Shown: piece after piece, positions 43,109-53,899 of the stretch
Position numbering within the stretch: position 1 is the first letter of the stretch
How the letters are laid out: every line of letters starts with the position of its first letter
Assembly: GCA_021234155.1 (NCBI GenBank)
Contig: JAJEKV010000013.1
Location: forward strand, 14,673,877 to 14,737,876
Origin: Isoetes taiwanensis
Lineage: Eukaryota; Streptophyta; Lycopodiopsida; Isoetales; Isoetaceae
Reading direction: 5' to 3'
DNA: 64,000 nucleotides
Position numbers and translations under genes: made by a program
Notes under the pieces: model-generated
Databases searched by the model: none
Seen by the model: the letters and a program-made list of their open reading frames with translations, nothing else
What the model was told of the DNA's origin: nothing

Positions 43109-43990
43109 ATGGATTTATATTTATCAGCCTTATTAAAACACATGATAATTTTTTTTGGGCCATCATTAGCAACTTTCCTAAAAATCTCATATTTGCTAAC
43201 TCGTAAAGAGATAACAATGGGCACATGATCAGATTCAGGTCTTTCATCCCCAATCACAAAATCTACAATCTGCTCCATAAACTGTGGCCTGGCCCCTCTA
43301 CATGTGAGCTTCCCTGTATTTGGATATCTATGTACACCATTATATATTACCATATCTAATCCTGTGCACATACTGAGAAGATGATTACCTTGAGGGGTAG
43401 GCCACCTTATTCCATCTGCAGAAACTCTATTCCAGCTGCTTTGCATTAATTCGTTTGCATCAATCATTTCCATCCATATAGGTGCTCCTTCTGTACTTGT
43501 AATTGCTGCCTCGCCTATTCCCAATACGCCCATTAAAGTCTCCCATAAGGAGTGTTTTCCCCTGAGACAATAATTTAAGAACATCTTGTTCCAATTCAAA
43601 AAAGGGATCATCCCTATCAAGCACTCCACTATTGTAGACCGGGGATTCGCGTGGTGGGAAATAACATCCTGCTATAAAGACCCTTCCTCTATGCCCAGCT
43701 ATTTCAACCCATATACGTTGTTGAGATCCATGCCCCTGCACTAACTTTACCAAATGCTTCATTTTCTGCCTCACATAACATGCAATGCCACCATAACCCT
43801 TCAGCCTCCAATGTTTGTAATTCCACACAGAATGTACCAGATCGAAACTTGCAATGTCCAAAACCCCGCGTTCTTCACTCTCACATGTCTCTAAAAAGAA
43901 AACTAAATCTACTTGTTCCAGAATATCTCCCATCATATTCACTTTAGTTGCATTCAAACTGTTTATATTCCAACACATAATCCTGGTGGT
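43109..43990 (-). pseudogene. LINE 1, ORF2 endonuclease domain
   Basis: A minus-strand ATG near 43978 begins MCWNINSLNATKV, the N-N site of APE-type endonucleases. VFFLETCES, GYGGIACYVRQKM, GRVFIAGCYFPPRES and TLLMGDFNGRIGNRRG follow, then after a frame shift near 43500 MQSSWNRVSADGIRWPTPQG, GARPQFMEQIVDFVIGDE and ESDHVPIVISLRV. These contain the catalytic DFN and SDH motifs in the proper order. The domain nicks target DNA to prime reverse transcription. The frame shift near 43500 and the 6.46-kb insertion at 43109 inactivate it. ORF1 lies just upstream, in the usual order. Confidence 0.85.
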
Positions 43991-44010
43991 GTCAATTCCT
44001 ATCGCGACTT

Positions 44011-44830
44011 CTGTTCAATTACCACCTTCCACGGCCAAAAACTTTTTACCATCTTGCTTAGCTTCCCAAAATACCTGCACCTGCTCTTTATACTCTTGCA
44101 GCTGAAGCCTATTAAGATCGTCATTTATCCATATTTTTTTCCCTTTCAACACGGACTTCTTCTTTAACACATTGATTTTATCTTCCCTGGATCGAAACTT
44201 TATTATGATATGTCTATCCATGTTGTTAGGCTTCCCAATCCGGAATGCTTCCACAATACCAGCATCATCTATTTGGAGCTCTTATCTGCAAAAAGACCTC
44301 ATTGCTTGGTGGTTTTTCTCTTGACCTCTTCCGACTGACCCTATGATTCTAAGATTCAGGGCTTTTTCCTTCCTTTCTTGCTCTTCAATATATCCTGCCA
44401 GCTGACTTTTCACTTGTAACATGTCATTACTATGATCCTCTGCACCAATATCGCTGGCTGCTCTAGAATAGAAGGAAAGCCCTGCTTGAACATCTCAAAT
44501 TCCTCTCTTATTTCCCTTTTAAATTCTGCAACTTCTTGCAACATCTTATTCTTGCAGTTATCAATTTCATGTTGAACTCGAGCAAGAAGGAAAGATTTAA
44601 GATCATTCACCATACCTTGGACTGAAGATTCCATGGCTGATTTCAATGACGCCATTGCTTGATCCATTGCTTGTCGCATATGCCCAACTGCCAGCTGCAA
44701 ATCCTCCTTTGTGACTCCTCCAGATGAGTTTGCTCCATCAGATGTTGGGTCTGCTCCACCAAATTGCACTTCCGGAATTGATTGGTCTGCACCAGCGCCC
44801 TTTAACCCATCGAAGATGTCTGCCCCATTG
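44011..44830 (-). pseudogene. LINE 1, ORF1 protein
   Basis: The minus-strand frame from about 44830 to 44430 reads NGADIFDGLKGAGAD, VTKEDLQLAVGHMRQAMDQA and the heptad-rich QEVAEFKREIREEFEMFKQG, a coiled coil. After a frame shift it continues as KEKALNLRIIGSVGRGQE, has a stop (TAA) near 44285, then EAFRIGKPNNMDRHIIIKFR, SREDKINVLKKKSVLKGKKI and LQEYKEQVQVFWEAKQDG, the RNA-binding and C-terminal domain of L1 ORF1p, ending at 44015. The domain order matches the relic at 2160-3085, though the sequences are not close. ORF2 starts about 35 bases after the ORF1 stop. Confidence 0.8.
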
Positions 44831-45069
44831 AGAAATTCGGTTGTCTCGAGAATCCGACCACTGTTTTAAAACGGACTCTAATTGTTTGTTGGGTATGGTA
44901 ACAATTTGAATCCGACCCCTTTCGGACCGGAAGGTGAGTCAGAGTCCCACCATTGCAAACAAACCCAAAGTGCAAAGCTTGCTTTTTGGGCACTGTAACA
45001 TCAGACCCAGAGACAGAACCGGGCCCATCTCCACCCTTTTTTTTGACCGAGTTTTGTGTGCCATTCTAA

Positions 45070-45275
45070 ATTTTCCTTCTGTTGAAATCGGCTATTGCAT
45101 GTTTTGTTTAAGTTTTCTTCTGTTGCAGGTACAGACCACCCTTCTGCACGATGACAAAACCCAGTAGATGCCCCCGGAACCAAAATCCAGAGACTCACCA
45201 GGTCGAATCGAAACAGCTGTTGAAATCGGCTATTGCAGGTTTTGTTTAGATTTTCTTCTGTTGCAGGTACCTCAC
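45070..45275 (-). repeat. Duplicated ~57-bp unit in the LINE 1 leader
   Basis: CTGTTGAAATCGGCTATTGC, then a TTTTGTTTA..TTTTCTTCTG link, then TTGCAGGTAC, occurs at 45075-45131 and 45213-45271. It lies upstream of LINE 1 ORF1, similar to the duplicated leader before the ORF1 at 2160. It may hold the element's internal promoter. Confidence 0.65.
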
Positions 45276-45403
45276 CAGGTCGAAGCAGCAGCACTGATCA
45301 CTTGCACAGATTCGCAGGTGATTATTAATGACTCTGCCTCGAATCAAGTTCCGACTAAATCAAAAGCTTTCAGGACCAAAAACTAAACCAGAAAAGAGAG
45401 AGT

Positions 45404-45412
45404 TTGAGAGAG

Positions 45413-45488
<76 letters not shown>

Positions 45489-45495
45489 AAGGAAG
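45404..45495 (+). repeat. (GA)n microsatellite with GGAA tail
   Basis: About 35 GA units, then GGGGAAGGAAGGAAGGAAG. On the minus strand this CT tract directly follows the 3' end of LINE 2 and may be its microsatellite tail. The Arg/Glu repeat frames are artefacts. Confidence 0.95.
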
Positions 45496-45499
45496 GAAG

Positions 45500-48117
45500 G
45501 AAGTATATTTTAACGTCCACGGAGGCCAACTGGCCTATGAGACGGTTTTACAATATAACGGAAAGTTTCCAAATGCAAAAGAAAACCACAGAAACCCTGT
45601 ACAATGTGTCTCTACCACTGGGATGAAAAAACCCCCCATATGGGAGGAAAAACCCTTGTAGTAGGCGTTGAGAAGCCCTATCTGGGCGCTCATATTCCCT
45701 GTGCTGTGAGGGACTCCCTGACGGTGGAGACTTGCAGAATGTAGGACGCAAGACGTGCCACCATTGGCGAAGCCAGCAGTTGATGAATTGCTACCTCAGA
45801 GCATCTGAGATCGGCATGAGCTGCTCGGATGTGTGCATATGCTGGGCATTCCTGTAGAGCATGGTGTTCATCTTCTACTATCTGCATGTAACAGCACTGG
45901 CATAATCTCTCATGCCGGGGGATTCCCTGCCCTCCATCCGTACCCCAGCGATCTGTCTCAATTCTGAGATGGTGGGACCCTGTCCTTATTGCAGCTATAG
46001 CTCTCCGTTTCTTGGTGGAGATGTGTGCCGTCAAATACTGGTGGGGGCCGTGTTCAAGCGACGGATTGACCTGTGTGTGGTAGTGCTCTATTTTGGGCTT
46101 TGCAAGAGTGGGCGCATCCCACAGAGAGGCAGCAAAGCACTCATTCAAATGCAACTCCTGCTCCGCGATATCTGACATATCCATAATGTGTTGATAGTCT
46201 ATGTACCATCTTGCGAACCATCCCCTACAATGCTCCTGCCACACTCTCTTCAGACGTTGTGGCCCTTGTGCCAATAATAGAGCCCGGGGAGGAAGACATT
46301 GTGCATCCATTCTGTCAACCTTATGGAAATACGCAAGGTGCCTGCGCATAGCAGAATGCTGCAGGGGCCAAAAGCCAGTCTCATACAGCAAAATTGGATA
46401 AGGCACCATGTCCTTGACGCCTAGGCTTTATGTCAGGAAAGCCTTCTGTACCCTCTCTAGCTTATCCCAAGTACCTTGCTAACCGCTGGCCCCCAAACCT
46501 CTACCCCATACAGCAATACTGGTTCCACGAGTGCTCGGAACAGGTGTGCTTTGCGTGCCCAATCGCAGAGATCTATTAGAATGCGGCTATTACGCATTAC
46601 ATACGGGGCTTTCCATCCCGCTGACCCTTCTTTCTACAGTCATCCCATAGCATGTTAGCGAGAGAAATCGATTCAGAGATACTTAAAGGTCCTTACAACT
46701 TCCATCCTTTGTCCTCTCTGTAATAGAAGTCGGGATATCATCTTTGCTTGACGAGGATCGGCAACAACTTGGTTTTCTATTGGTTGATTGTCATTCATGA
46801 TATGTCACAGAATTGAGTGAGAGCATCCAAATGTTCCTGCATACTCCTAGCTGTATGGGATAGTAAGCCCAGATCGATGCGCATAGAGCAAGCTGTTTTT
46901 CTTGTATATGCCTCGGCAGCTGCGGGCCACCACCTCCATGTTCTTGCATCCGGTCTCCAACTTGTCAATATAGAGTCCAAAAGCATTGGAATACGGGCAC
47001 CCTGTTTAACACCTATGGTACTATTCACCCGTTGGTCGGCGAGGCAAAGTGGCATACATTACATCATAGAGCGGTAGATGGCATTCTCGCAAATCCTGTG
47101 GGACATGTAGCTCATGGCGTTGCCACAAGCAGTCGGGAGGGACCGTATAATATGCCGATCTTAAAATCCACGAAACAACAATACAAGTCCGCGTCGTGCA
47201 TTGCGGCTAGCTTCCATAAGGATTGCGAGAGTAAAAATATGATCACTTTCGTGGAGTGGGGTATGGAAACCTGCACGCCAGCTGCCGCGCACTCGTTCCC
47301 TCAGCCCATTGCGTTAACTTCTTCTCCAACACACGCTAGAAGTTTTTGCGAGTAGCGGGCTCACCATGACATCACCAGTAGTTGGTGGAGTCATCCACGC
47401 TTCCCGTCTTATAAATAGGGGTGACCTTGCTAACCATCCATTTCTGCGGAGGCCCCTCTCGATGGCCTAATTGATTATCCACATCAAAGGCAGAGCAAAG
47501 CTGGCCCGCCCCATTTCAACAGCTCGGCCTGAAGTCCCTGCAAGTCCTTTGCTTTACCATTAGCAAGATGCCTAAGACCCTGGTGGATATCTGCCTCTGA
47601 GAGCTGTAGTGTTTCTCCTAGTTGATCTGGCATGCCAGCAATTGCTCCTGGGGGGTCATACAACTCCTCCAACCGCTGTCTCCACTGGTCTGAGGTAACG
47701 TTGCCAGGTGATTGATGCCTCTTACGCCAAAAGGCTTTTGGCTCAGTCATCAGTAGATCAAACATGCGTTGCTAATTTTCTGCAATGTAGCGATGCTTTT
47801 TGGATTTCAAGAATGCCTTATAGTTCCTAATGGCCTGTGGTCGGAGCTGTGGATCTAAGATGGTGCGTAGCTGACTCTTTAGAGCCTTACATTCAGCGTC
47901 AAACCAGGGGTTTTGAGGGAATTGCGCAGTGTCCCTTCGCGAGGGCTTTTTTGCTGCAAAGCATTTACTGGCTGCTGCGAGTAAGGCCTTCGCCAACCAT
48001 TCACACTTATCATGCAATGTATAGAGGGCATCAATCCCCTGTAGCTCACGTTCAAGCGCCATTTCATATCCTGCGTACTTGAGGGTCAAGCGCCACCTCA
48101 TATCCTGCGTACTTGAG
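45500..48117 (-). mobile_element. LINE 2: linker, broken reverse transcriptase and C-terminal zinc region
   Basis: From the 5' side: linker (48101-47772) with NPWFDAECKALKSQLRTIL. Reverse transcriptase start (47765-47484) with EPKAFWRKRHQSPG, IHQGLRHLANGKAKDLQGLQ and AELLKWGG. Then many shifts through VTPIYKTGSVDDSTNYW (about 47425), FVDFK (about 47180) and NSTIGVKQG with FGLYIDKLE (about 47025-46960). The YADD site survives only as LLYAHRSGL (about 46880), followed by LLSHTARSMQEHLDALTQF, then LLYGVEVWGPAVSKVL (about 46510-46460). The last part (46409-45690) is open for 239 codons with LKRVWQEHCRGWF and RLCQCC...VEDEHHALQECPAY, a zinc-binding Cys-His motif. The endonuclease is missing (5' truncation at about 48117). 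It is inactive and of a different family from LINE 1. Confidence 0.8.
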
Positions 48118-48118
48118 G
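48065..48118 (+). repeat. 36-bp direct duplication at the LINE 2 border
   Basis: TCATATCCTGCGTACTTGAG followed by GGT occurs at 48063 and again at 48099. The word GCGTACTTGAGG is the same as the start of the minisatellite unit at 48955-49740. Confidence 0.75.
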
Positions 48119-48954
48119 GTTTTTACAGTAACCAGTAAACCAGCCACAGTAATCTGTAAACTAACTTTTACTGGTCTAGACTAGTCTTTTTACAAACTAG
48201 GTAGTTTTTGTCCCACTAGCCAAAGTGGAGGACATGTATAGGCTTTTAAGTTCTACCACGTCGGGGATCATCATCGTATACCCCTAGTAACCAACTTCCA
48301 AATATAAGTGACATTGGCAAGGTTTGAACCTATGACCAAATGAATACTTATTTTTGGCATTACTAGGCCTATACCAACTAACCACACATCCGTTGGGAAA
48401 ACTTTGGCCATACATGCACACTTTGTAGGCAGGATACAATCCCACTTGAGGAAGTTTTCGGATCCTAGGGGCATCGCTGAACCCAGCGTCACCAGCCTAG
48501 TGCCGCCTGCCACGTATGACTTTTTGGGCATCCTAGGACCAGAGGGCTTTTTACAGTAACCAATAAACCAGCCACAGTAATCTGTAAACCTTTTACTGGT
48601 CTAGACTAGTCTTTTTACAAACTAGCTAGTTTTTGTCCCACTGCCAATGAGCAGCCAAAGTGGAGGACATGTATAGGCTTTTAAGTTCTACCACGTTGGG
48701 GATCATCATCGTATACCCTAGTAACCAACTTCCAAATATAAGTGACATGGGCAAGGTTTGAACCCATGACCAAATAAATACTTATTTTTGGCATTACTAG
48801 GCCTATACCAACTCACCACACATCCGTTGGGCAAAACTTTGGCCATACATGCACACTTTGTAGGCAGGATATAATCCCACCTTGAGGAAGTTTTCGGATC
48901 CTAGGGGCAACTCTAGGGGCATCGCTGAACCCAGCGTCAGCAGCCTAGTGCCTC
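48118..48954 (-). repeat. Tandem duplication (period 429) containing a SINE-like unit
   Basis: Copies at 48120-48500 and 48549-48955 share TTTTTACAGTAACC, TAAACCAGCCACAGTAATCT, GGTAGGCAGGAT-type words and the end AACCCAGCGTCA(C/G)CAGCCTAGTG. On the minus strand each copy has TAGTTGGTATAGG (A-box-like) and GGTCATAGGTTCAAACCTTG (B-box-like) about 45 bases apart, typical of a tRNA-derived SINE. The open frame at 48531-48271 has no other support. The copies differ mainly by small indels. Confidence 0.7.
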
Positions 48955-49740
48955 AAGTACTTGAGGAAAAAGTGATTTAGTTTTTTATTTGGAGCATCAA
49001 AACCGGCGTACTTGAGGAAAAAGTGATTTAGTTTTTGATTTGGAGCATCAAAAACTAAATCAGATTTAGTTTTTGATTTGGAGCATCAAAAACCTGCGTA
49101 CTAGTGATTTAGTTTTTGATTTGGAGCATAAAAAACCGGTGTACTAGTGATTTTGTTTTAGTTTAAAAAAAAAAAAATTTTTCAAGCTTTATTTTGAAAC
49201 CAGAGCAACATAAATTTGGAGATTATCAGTGGACAAACCGATCCAAATTTTGATTTTGATTTGGATTTGGAGCATCAAAAACCGGCGTACTAGTGATTTA
49301 GTTTTTGATGCTCCGTGATTTAGTTTTTGATTTGGAGCATCAAAAACTAGCGTACTTGAGAAAAACGTCATTTACGTACTTGAGGAAAAAGTGATTTAGT
49401 TTTTGATTTGGAGCATCAAAAACCGGCATACTTGAGAAAAACGTGATTTAGTTTTTGATTTGGAGCATCAAAAACTGGCGTACTTGAGAAAAATGTGATT
49501 TAGTTTTTGATTTGGAGCATAAAAAACCGGTGTACTTGAGGAAAAAGTGATTTAGTTTTTGATTTGGAGCATCAAAAACCGGCGTACTTGAGGAAAAAGT
49601 GATTTAGTTTTTTATTTAGAGCATCAAAAACCTTAAGTGAGGAAAAAGTGATTTAGTTTTTTATTTAGAACATCAAAAACCAGCGTACTTGAGGAAAAAG
49701 TGATTTAGTTTTTTATTTAGAGCATCAAAAACCTTACTTG
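48955..49740 (+). repeat. 52-bp minisatellite, about a dozen units
   Basis: The unit reads CGTACTTGAGGAAAAAGTGA, then TTTAGTTTTTGATTTGGAGC, then ATCAAAAACCGG. Within a unit, TTTTTGAT and ATCAAAAA are complementary, so each can fold. Some units are shortened, and CTTGAG or GTACTAGTGA variants occur. The array is interrupted by a LINE 3' fragment at 49164-49247. There are no unique spacers, so this is a satellite, not a CRISPR array. Confidence 0.9.
49164..49247 (-). mobile_element. LINE 3' UTR fragment inside the minisatellite
   Basis: AAGCTTTATT, CCAGAGCAACATAAA and CAGTGGACAAACCGATCCAA match the 3' end element at 23371-23515. An A/T-rich border lies at 49164-49185. The fragment is only about 80 bases long. 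Confidence 0.6.
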
Positions 49741-49769
49741 CGCCTGTTTTGACCAAGCGGCTTTGACCA

Positions 49770-49842
49770 GGGCGGGAGAGAGAGGGAGAGGGAGAGGGAG
49801 GGAGGGAGGGGAGGGGGGGGGGGGGGGAGGGAGGAGAGGTAT
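49770..49842 (+). repeat. GGGA-rich low-complexity tract
   Basis: (GA)n, (GGGA)n and a G run. It directly follows the 3' end of LINE 3 on the minus strand, as the (GA)n does for LINE 2. Confidence 0.9.
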
Positions 49843-50650
49843 TATTCTGTCCACGTCAAGAAAAACACTTTCAAAATCAAAAACATTTTGATGTGATGAG
49901 CCGTCAAATATTAGAGGTTCCTCATCATGCTCACTCTCTTCTCCATCACTAATTATACCTTTAGATATTTTTATATTTGCTTCTCTCAGCTATAACATAT
50001 CCATCAAAAAGCTTGCAATGGGGGTCGCTGGAAGGTGGAAAAAGCTTATAAGATCGATAACTGGAATGTCAAATCTCCTCCTTAAAGCTTGGTATGTAGG
50101 GCACCTTAAAATTACATGCTCCTCGTCCTCAACCTTATTTGCTCCACATGCTCAACATACTCTGTATTCATATGCAATTTTCATCCATCTCCCTACCTCC
50201 ACATTCAAATGATGTGCGCTCAACCTCATTCTACAAATGACATGCCTTTTCCTGACCGATATGTTAGCGCTTAAATAACTCATCTCCTGCAAGTGGGATT
50301 CATTTGTGCTCTGTAATGTAGCATTTTTTGTGCCCGGTCTAGACCATATATGGTGCATAACTGTCTCCATCATCCATTCCCTAATCGTATCCTTATTCTG
50401 ACATAGCCCCTCAATGCTTAACCCCCATTTTCTTAGCCAGGTCATGCCATCTGCGTACCATCCTTTATCAAATGACTCCTTTAGAGCTAAACGGGGATAG
50501 TTGTCGTCAGCCAAACCACCTATCTTGCATAGGTATGTTAAAAATTGGCATATAGACAAACCCGATGCCATAAATGGAAAGATTATCAAGTCATAATGTG
50601 CATTCAAGGTTCTTACCAGTTCACCACTAAAATAATAGAATTTCAACTTG
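49843..50650 (-). mobile_element. LINE 3: C-terminal zinc region and 3' end
   Basis: The minus-strand frame 50646-50152 reads FDKGWYADGMTWLRKWGLSI, RHVICRMRLSAHHLNVEVGR and WMKIAYEYRVC. A stop (TGA near 50152) follows, and then in the same direction ACGANKVEDEEHVILRCPTY (about 50150-50090). RLxxHHLxxE..RW, then C..C....VEDE.H....CP.Y, is the C-terminal zinc-binding segment also seen in LINE 2. The reverse transcriptase is absent, so the insertion is 5'-truncated. The remaining 3' UTR runs to a GTCCACG word at about 49850, just before the G/A-rich tract. Confidence 0.75.
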
Positions 50651-52809
50651 TTTCATATGCACACATTCAACATTCTTACCTGGTACTAAAATAGTAGAGT
50701 TTCAACTTGTAGTATACAGCATACAATCTCGCACACTAAGACAAATAATTCGTTAGAGATTCTACGACACCACAACAATAAAATTTATTTGGAATTGCTA
50801 AGTATAATGATCATACCATCTTAATCACGTACTCTCTTACTCTTTCGTATATTGGTCTTCGTGGACGATAAAAATCATCCTATTCTATTCTATTCTATTC
50901 TATTCTTCAAACATAAACTTGGTCCTTGCTTCTAGAAACTTGCTATAATGCATTACATACAGAGCACACTAAAACAATTCATTCATTATAAATGCTGCCA
51001 CACCACAATAGTTAAATGATTGTCTATGCATGATGATCATGTTATCCATTCTCTTCAAGCATGAACTTGATCCTTTGCTAATGACATGTTCCTGGAAAAT
51101 TGCAATAAACCATAGTGTAATCACGTGCCGCTTCCAAAAAAATAGCACAAAAACCACATTGAAGGCACAAATACCTATGCAAGACATGATTTAGTACAAT
51201 AACATACAAAAGTCCTATCTCTCTATAAAACTGGAGTTATAGCCAGTGTAGTATCTATTATCAATTGCAGCCCACTTTCTCATTAGTACATGGGGATCTT
51301 GGATACCAGGTTATGCTAATCAACAAACCAATCTCTAACCTCAATATCCAAGCATGGCCAAATACAAACGGAGTTGTGCCTCTATGATACCCCTCCTACT
51401 CAGACTAATGGGGCTATTGTAGATCCGACTCTTACAAGATACAAGATGTGCAAATCCTGCTCTTCCAAGATACAAAATGGAACTTTGCCATTGATTTATA
51501 CGAATGGCTTTACACTTCTTGCAACGATTTCAGTGGTACCACTATTATATGGAGAGCCTTGCACCCCCGCAATGCATGCACCATCAGCATTCAGCAAGGG
51601 TTCCATTCATAGAATAAACATAGAAGCTGCATATGCTAGGGCCATATAGTCCATGCTGAGGCCATCATAGGGATTAAAGTTAAACACATTAGCAATACCA
51701 CATGATGCAAAGTATGTATAAGAGACCATGAAACAGATACAAATATGAGGTTTAGGAATCGAGATACCGTAGAACAGATTGAGAAGATACATATCATCTG
51801 AGGCAAAGTATCTATAAGAGATCACAAAACATATCATTGGGCTATAAAGGAATGAAAAATAGCGTAAAACAGGTCAAAAATGCGAGCTAGATGGTATGAC
51901 AATTGCCTCAATCCAGAGGTAATGTTTAAGAGATAAAGGAAGGGAAAGATAAAATAATTTGCATAATTAGGATATACCTGAGATCCAGTAAACTAAAGAG
52001 CTCTAATAGATGTCAAGACTTCTAGGGCATTTTAGTTTCTCTGCAAAAGCAACATAGTTGGAATAACAATTACATGAAAGAGGATGCCAGAACACATTGA
52101 GGATAATTCCACGACCGCATAAACATAAGGTCAAAACTAGAATGTCTTTTTCAAATGGCAAGTGACGCCATGCTTCTGTAACTGAAATATACAAGATACC
52201 AAGATCAATATAGATTCACCCTCCTAAACACATATGCATTTTGAACTCCCAATCCCTTGTTCTTGATATTTATTCTTGCTCCTGAAACTGTCAGCAAGGA
52301 AGTCATTAGCGGCAGTACCAACTTTCCCAAAATCAAAGAAACACTGCTCAGACTCAAGAAAATAAAGACCAGAAGCATTCCAAACTATAAACAGGAAGTA
52401 AAACATTAGGCGACATCATACATCAACTTTGAAATAGGTTTCCAAATTCTTTGGATTACGAGGGGCAATGACCTGTAAAAGTAGAAAACATATTTGGAAA
52501 AGAAATAATAACCTACAACATGCATTCGATCAACTTGGTATAAATCTTATCTTCTACCTTTGCATATCTGCATGTTCCTAAGGTTGTATAAATGTAAAAC
52601 TTGGGCGCATGAGTAATTAATTAATGAGGGGCTTTTAGAGCATTTCAAGCTATGGCGGGCTCGGTTATTCGATTATTCATTTCTAAATGTATCCATAAAG
52701 TCAAACTCTCTAGGTCTCTAAATTATGTCATTTGCCTACGTATAGACCCCAGGCATTGGTATAGGCTCACAATTCATGCCCAAAAAAGCCATAAGCATAT
52801 TATTGTGGC
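50651..52809. other. No recognisable gene; (ATTCT)n at 50877-50906
   Basis: AT-rich. The plus-strand frame 51374-51649 and the minus-strand frame 51837-51607 are the longest and match nothing I know. CAAGATACAA-type words repeat at 51437-51477. A GTTTCAACTTGT phrase recurs near 50640 and 50698. Confidence 0.5.
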
Positions 52810-52902
52810 AAAATACATCCATCCCTCTCTATCTCCTATCCATTTGTGTTCCATTTGTGTATCTCAAATGGATAGGAGATAGAGAGGGATTTATTGTATT
52901 CC
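52810..52902. repeat. Foldback: 26-bp perfect arms, 18-bp loop
   Basis: ATCCCTCTCTATCTCCTATC with CATTTG (52821-52846) is perfectly complementary to 52865-52890. Beyond the perfect part, pairing continues loosely (AATACATCC against GGAATACAATAA). The loop repeats CATTTGTGT. It may be a tiny MITE or a small-RNA hairpin. Confidence 0.85.
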
Positions 52903-53899
52903 ATGCCATATTTCTTTGGAAGAATTTTCTAATCCTTACCCCTTCTTGAATTTATATGAATGCCTAATTTTGTAGCTTTGGATTTTTGGAAAATTGAAAA
53001 ATTTTCCAGGTGCTAAAAAGCCCCACAACCTTAGGCAAAATGGTCAGAGAAAAAAATCCAAAAAGTTTTTCACTTGCCTAAAAAACTAAATTTAAAGAAT
53101 ATATATCTTTAAATTTCATATTTTAAAATTAGGGATCTCAGGCTCATAGATGCTAGGATTTCGAGCATGTTCCAGGATATCCCCTCGACCAATGGGCGAG
53201 ATCCAGCCATAATGCGGACCGATGTTCCACGTCCATAGAATCATTAATACCAACTTGATCTACCATCTGATGTCTGGATGGTATTGAATTACGATGAGGG
53301 TGACAAAAGTAGCCACACAATACTCTACACGAATCATTCAATTGATTATTTCTCCTTTTTAATGTTCAATACTTCTCATCTTTCACACACATTGCATTTG
53401 CCATTCTGAATAACACCTAATATTGTCGGCCATCTATTTACTAGTAAAATTTCAAAAATGTACAGAAAGCATGGAAAACGTAGAGATAATTGTCATGTTC
53501 AATTGGTTGCTCTATTGTCAATGGTTTGGGTGAGCAAAAGCGAGGATTGAACTTCACGAGGGCGCTAAAAGCGACGACCATCGACGCGGGCGGGCGAGGC
53601 GTGGCATGCATGTTCTTTGGAGGCGGTGATCTCCTCGAGCGGCGGAGCGTAGGTAGGCTCACGGGGTTTTAGGCGAGTCGGCCCCTCTTGATGTGCTCTT
53701 GGGGTTTTAGGTGAAGTTGGCCCTATTTGTTGTGCTTTTGCTGTTGGAGCTAGTTGCATTTGTAGAAGGGATTGTGAATGCTTGCTAGCAAGAACGATGA
53801 GATGTGATTGCCGATGTCTGACTTCTGCATTATGTCTGCATCGGAGGTAAAGAGATCCATGTGCATATTCAAGAAAGAGTATATATTTGATTGTAGTTA
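52903..53899. other. No gene assigned; GC-rich island at about 53540-53680
   Basis: CGACGCGGGCGGGCGAGGCG and its surroundings contrast with AT-rich flanks and have several CpG. It could be a gene's first exon or a transposon end, but no frame has a known domain. TTGGGGTTTTAGG(C/T)GA(A/G) recurs around 53660 and 53700. Confidence 0.35.

Noticed and set aside
45328-45661. Arg/Glu repeat proteins
   Set aside because: Translation of a (GA)n microsatellite in two frames.
47032-47355. 107-codon plus-strand frame
   Set aside because: It lies antisense to the broken reverse transcriptase of LINE 2.
48955-49740. CRISPR-like array
   Set aside because: Units are adjacent without unique spacers and the genome is eukaryotic; it is a minisatellite.
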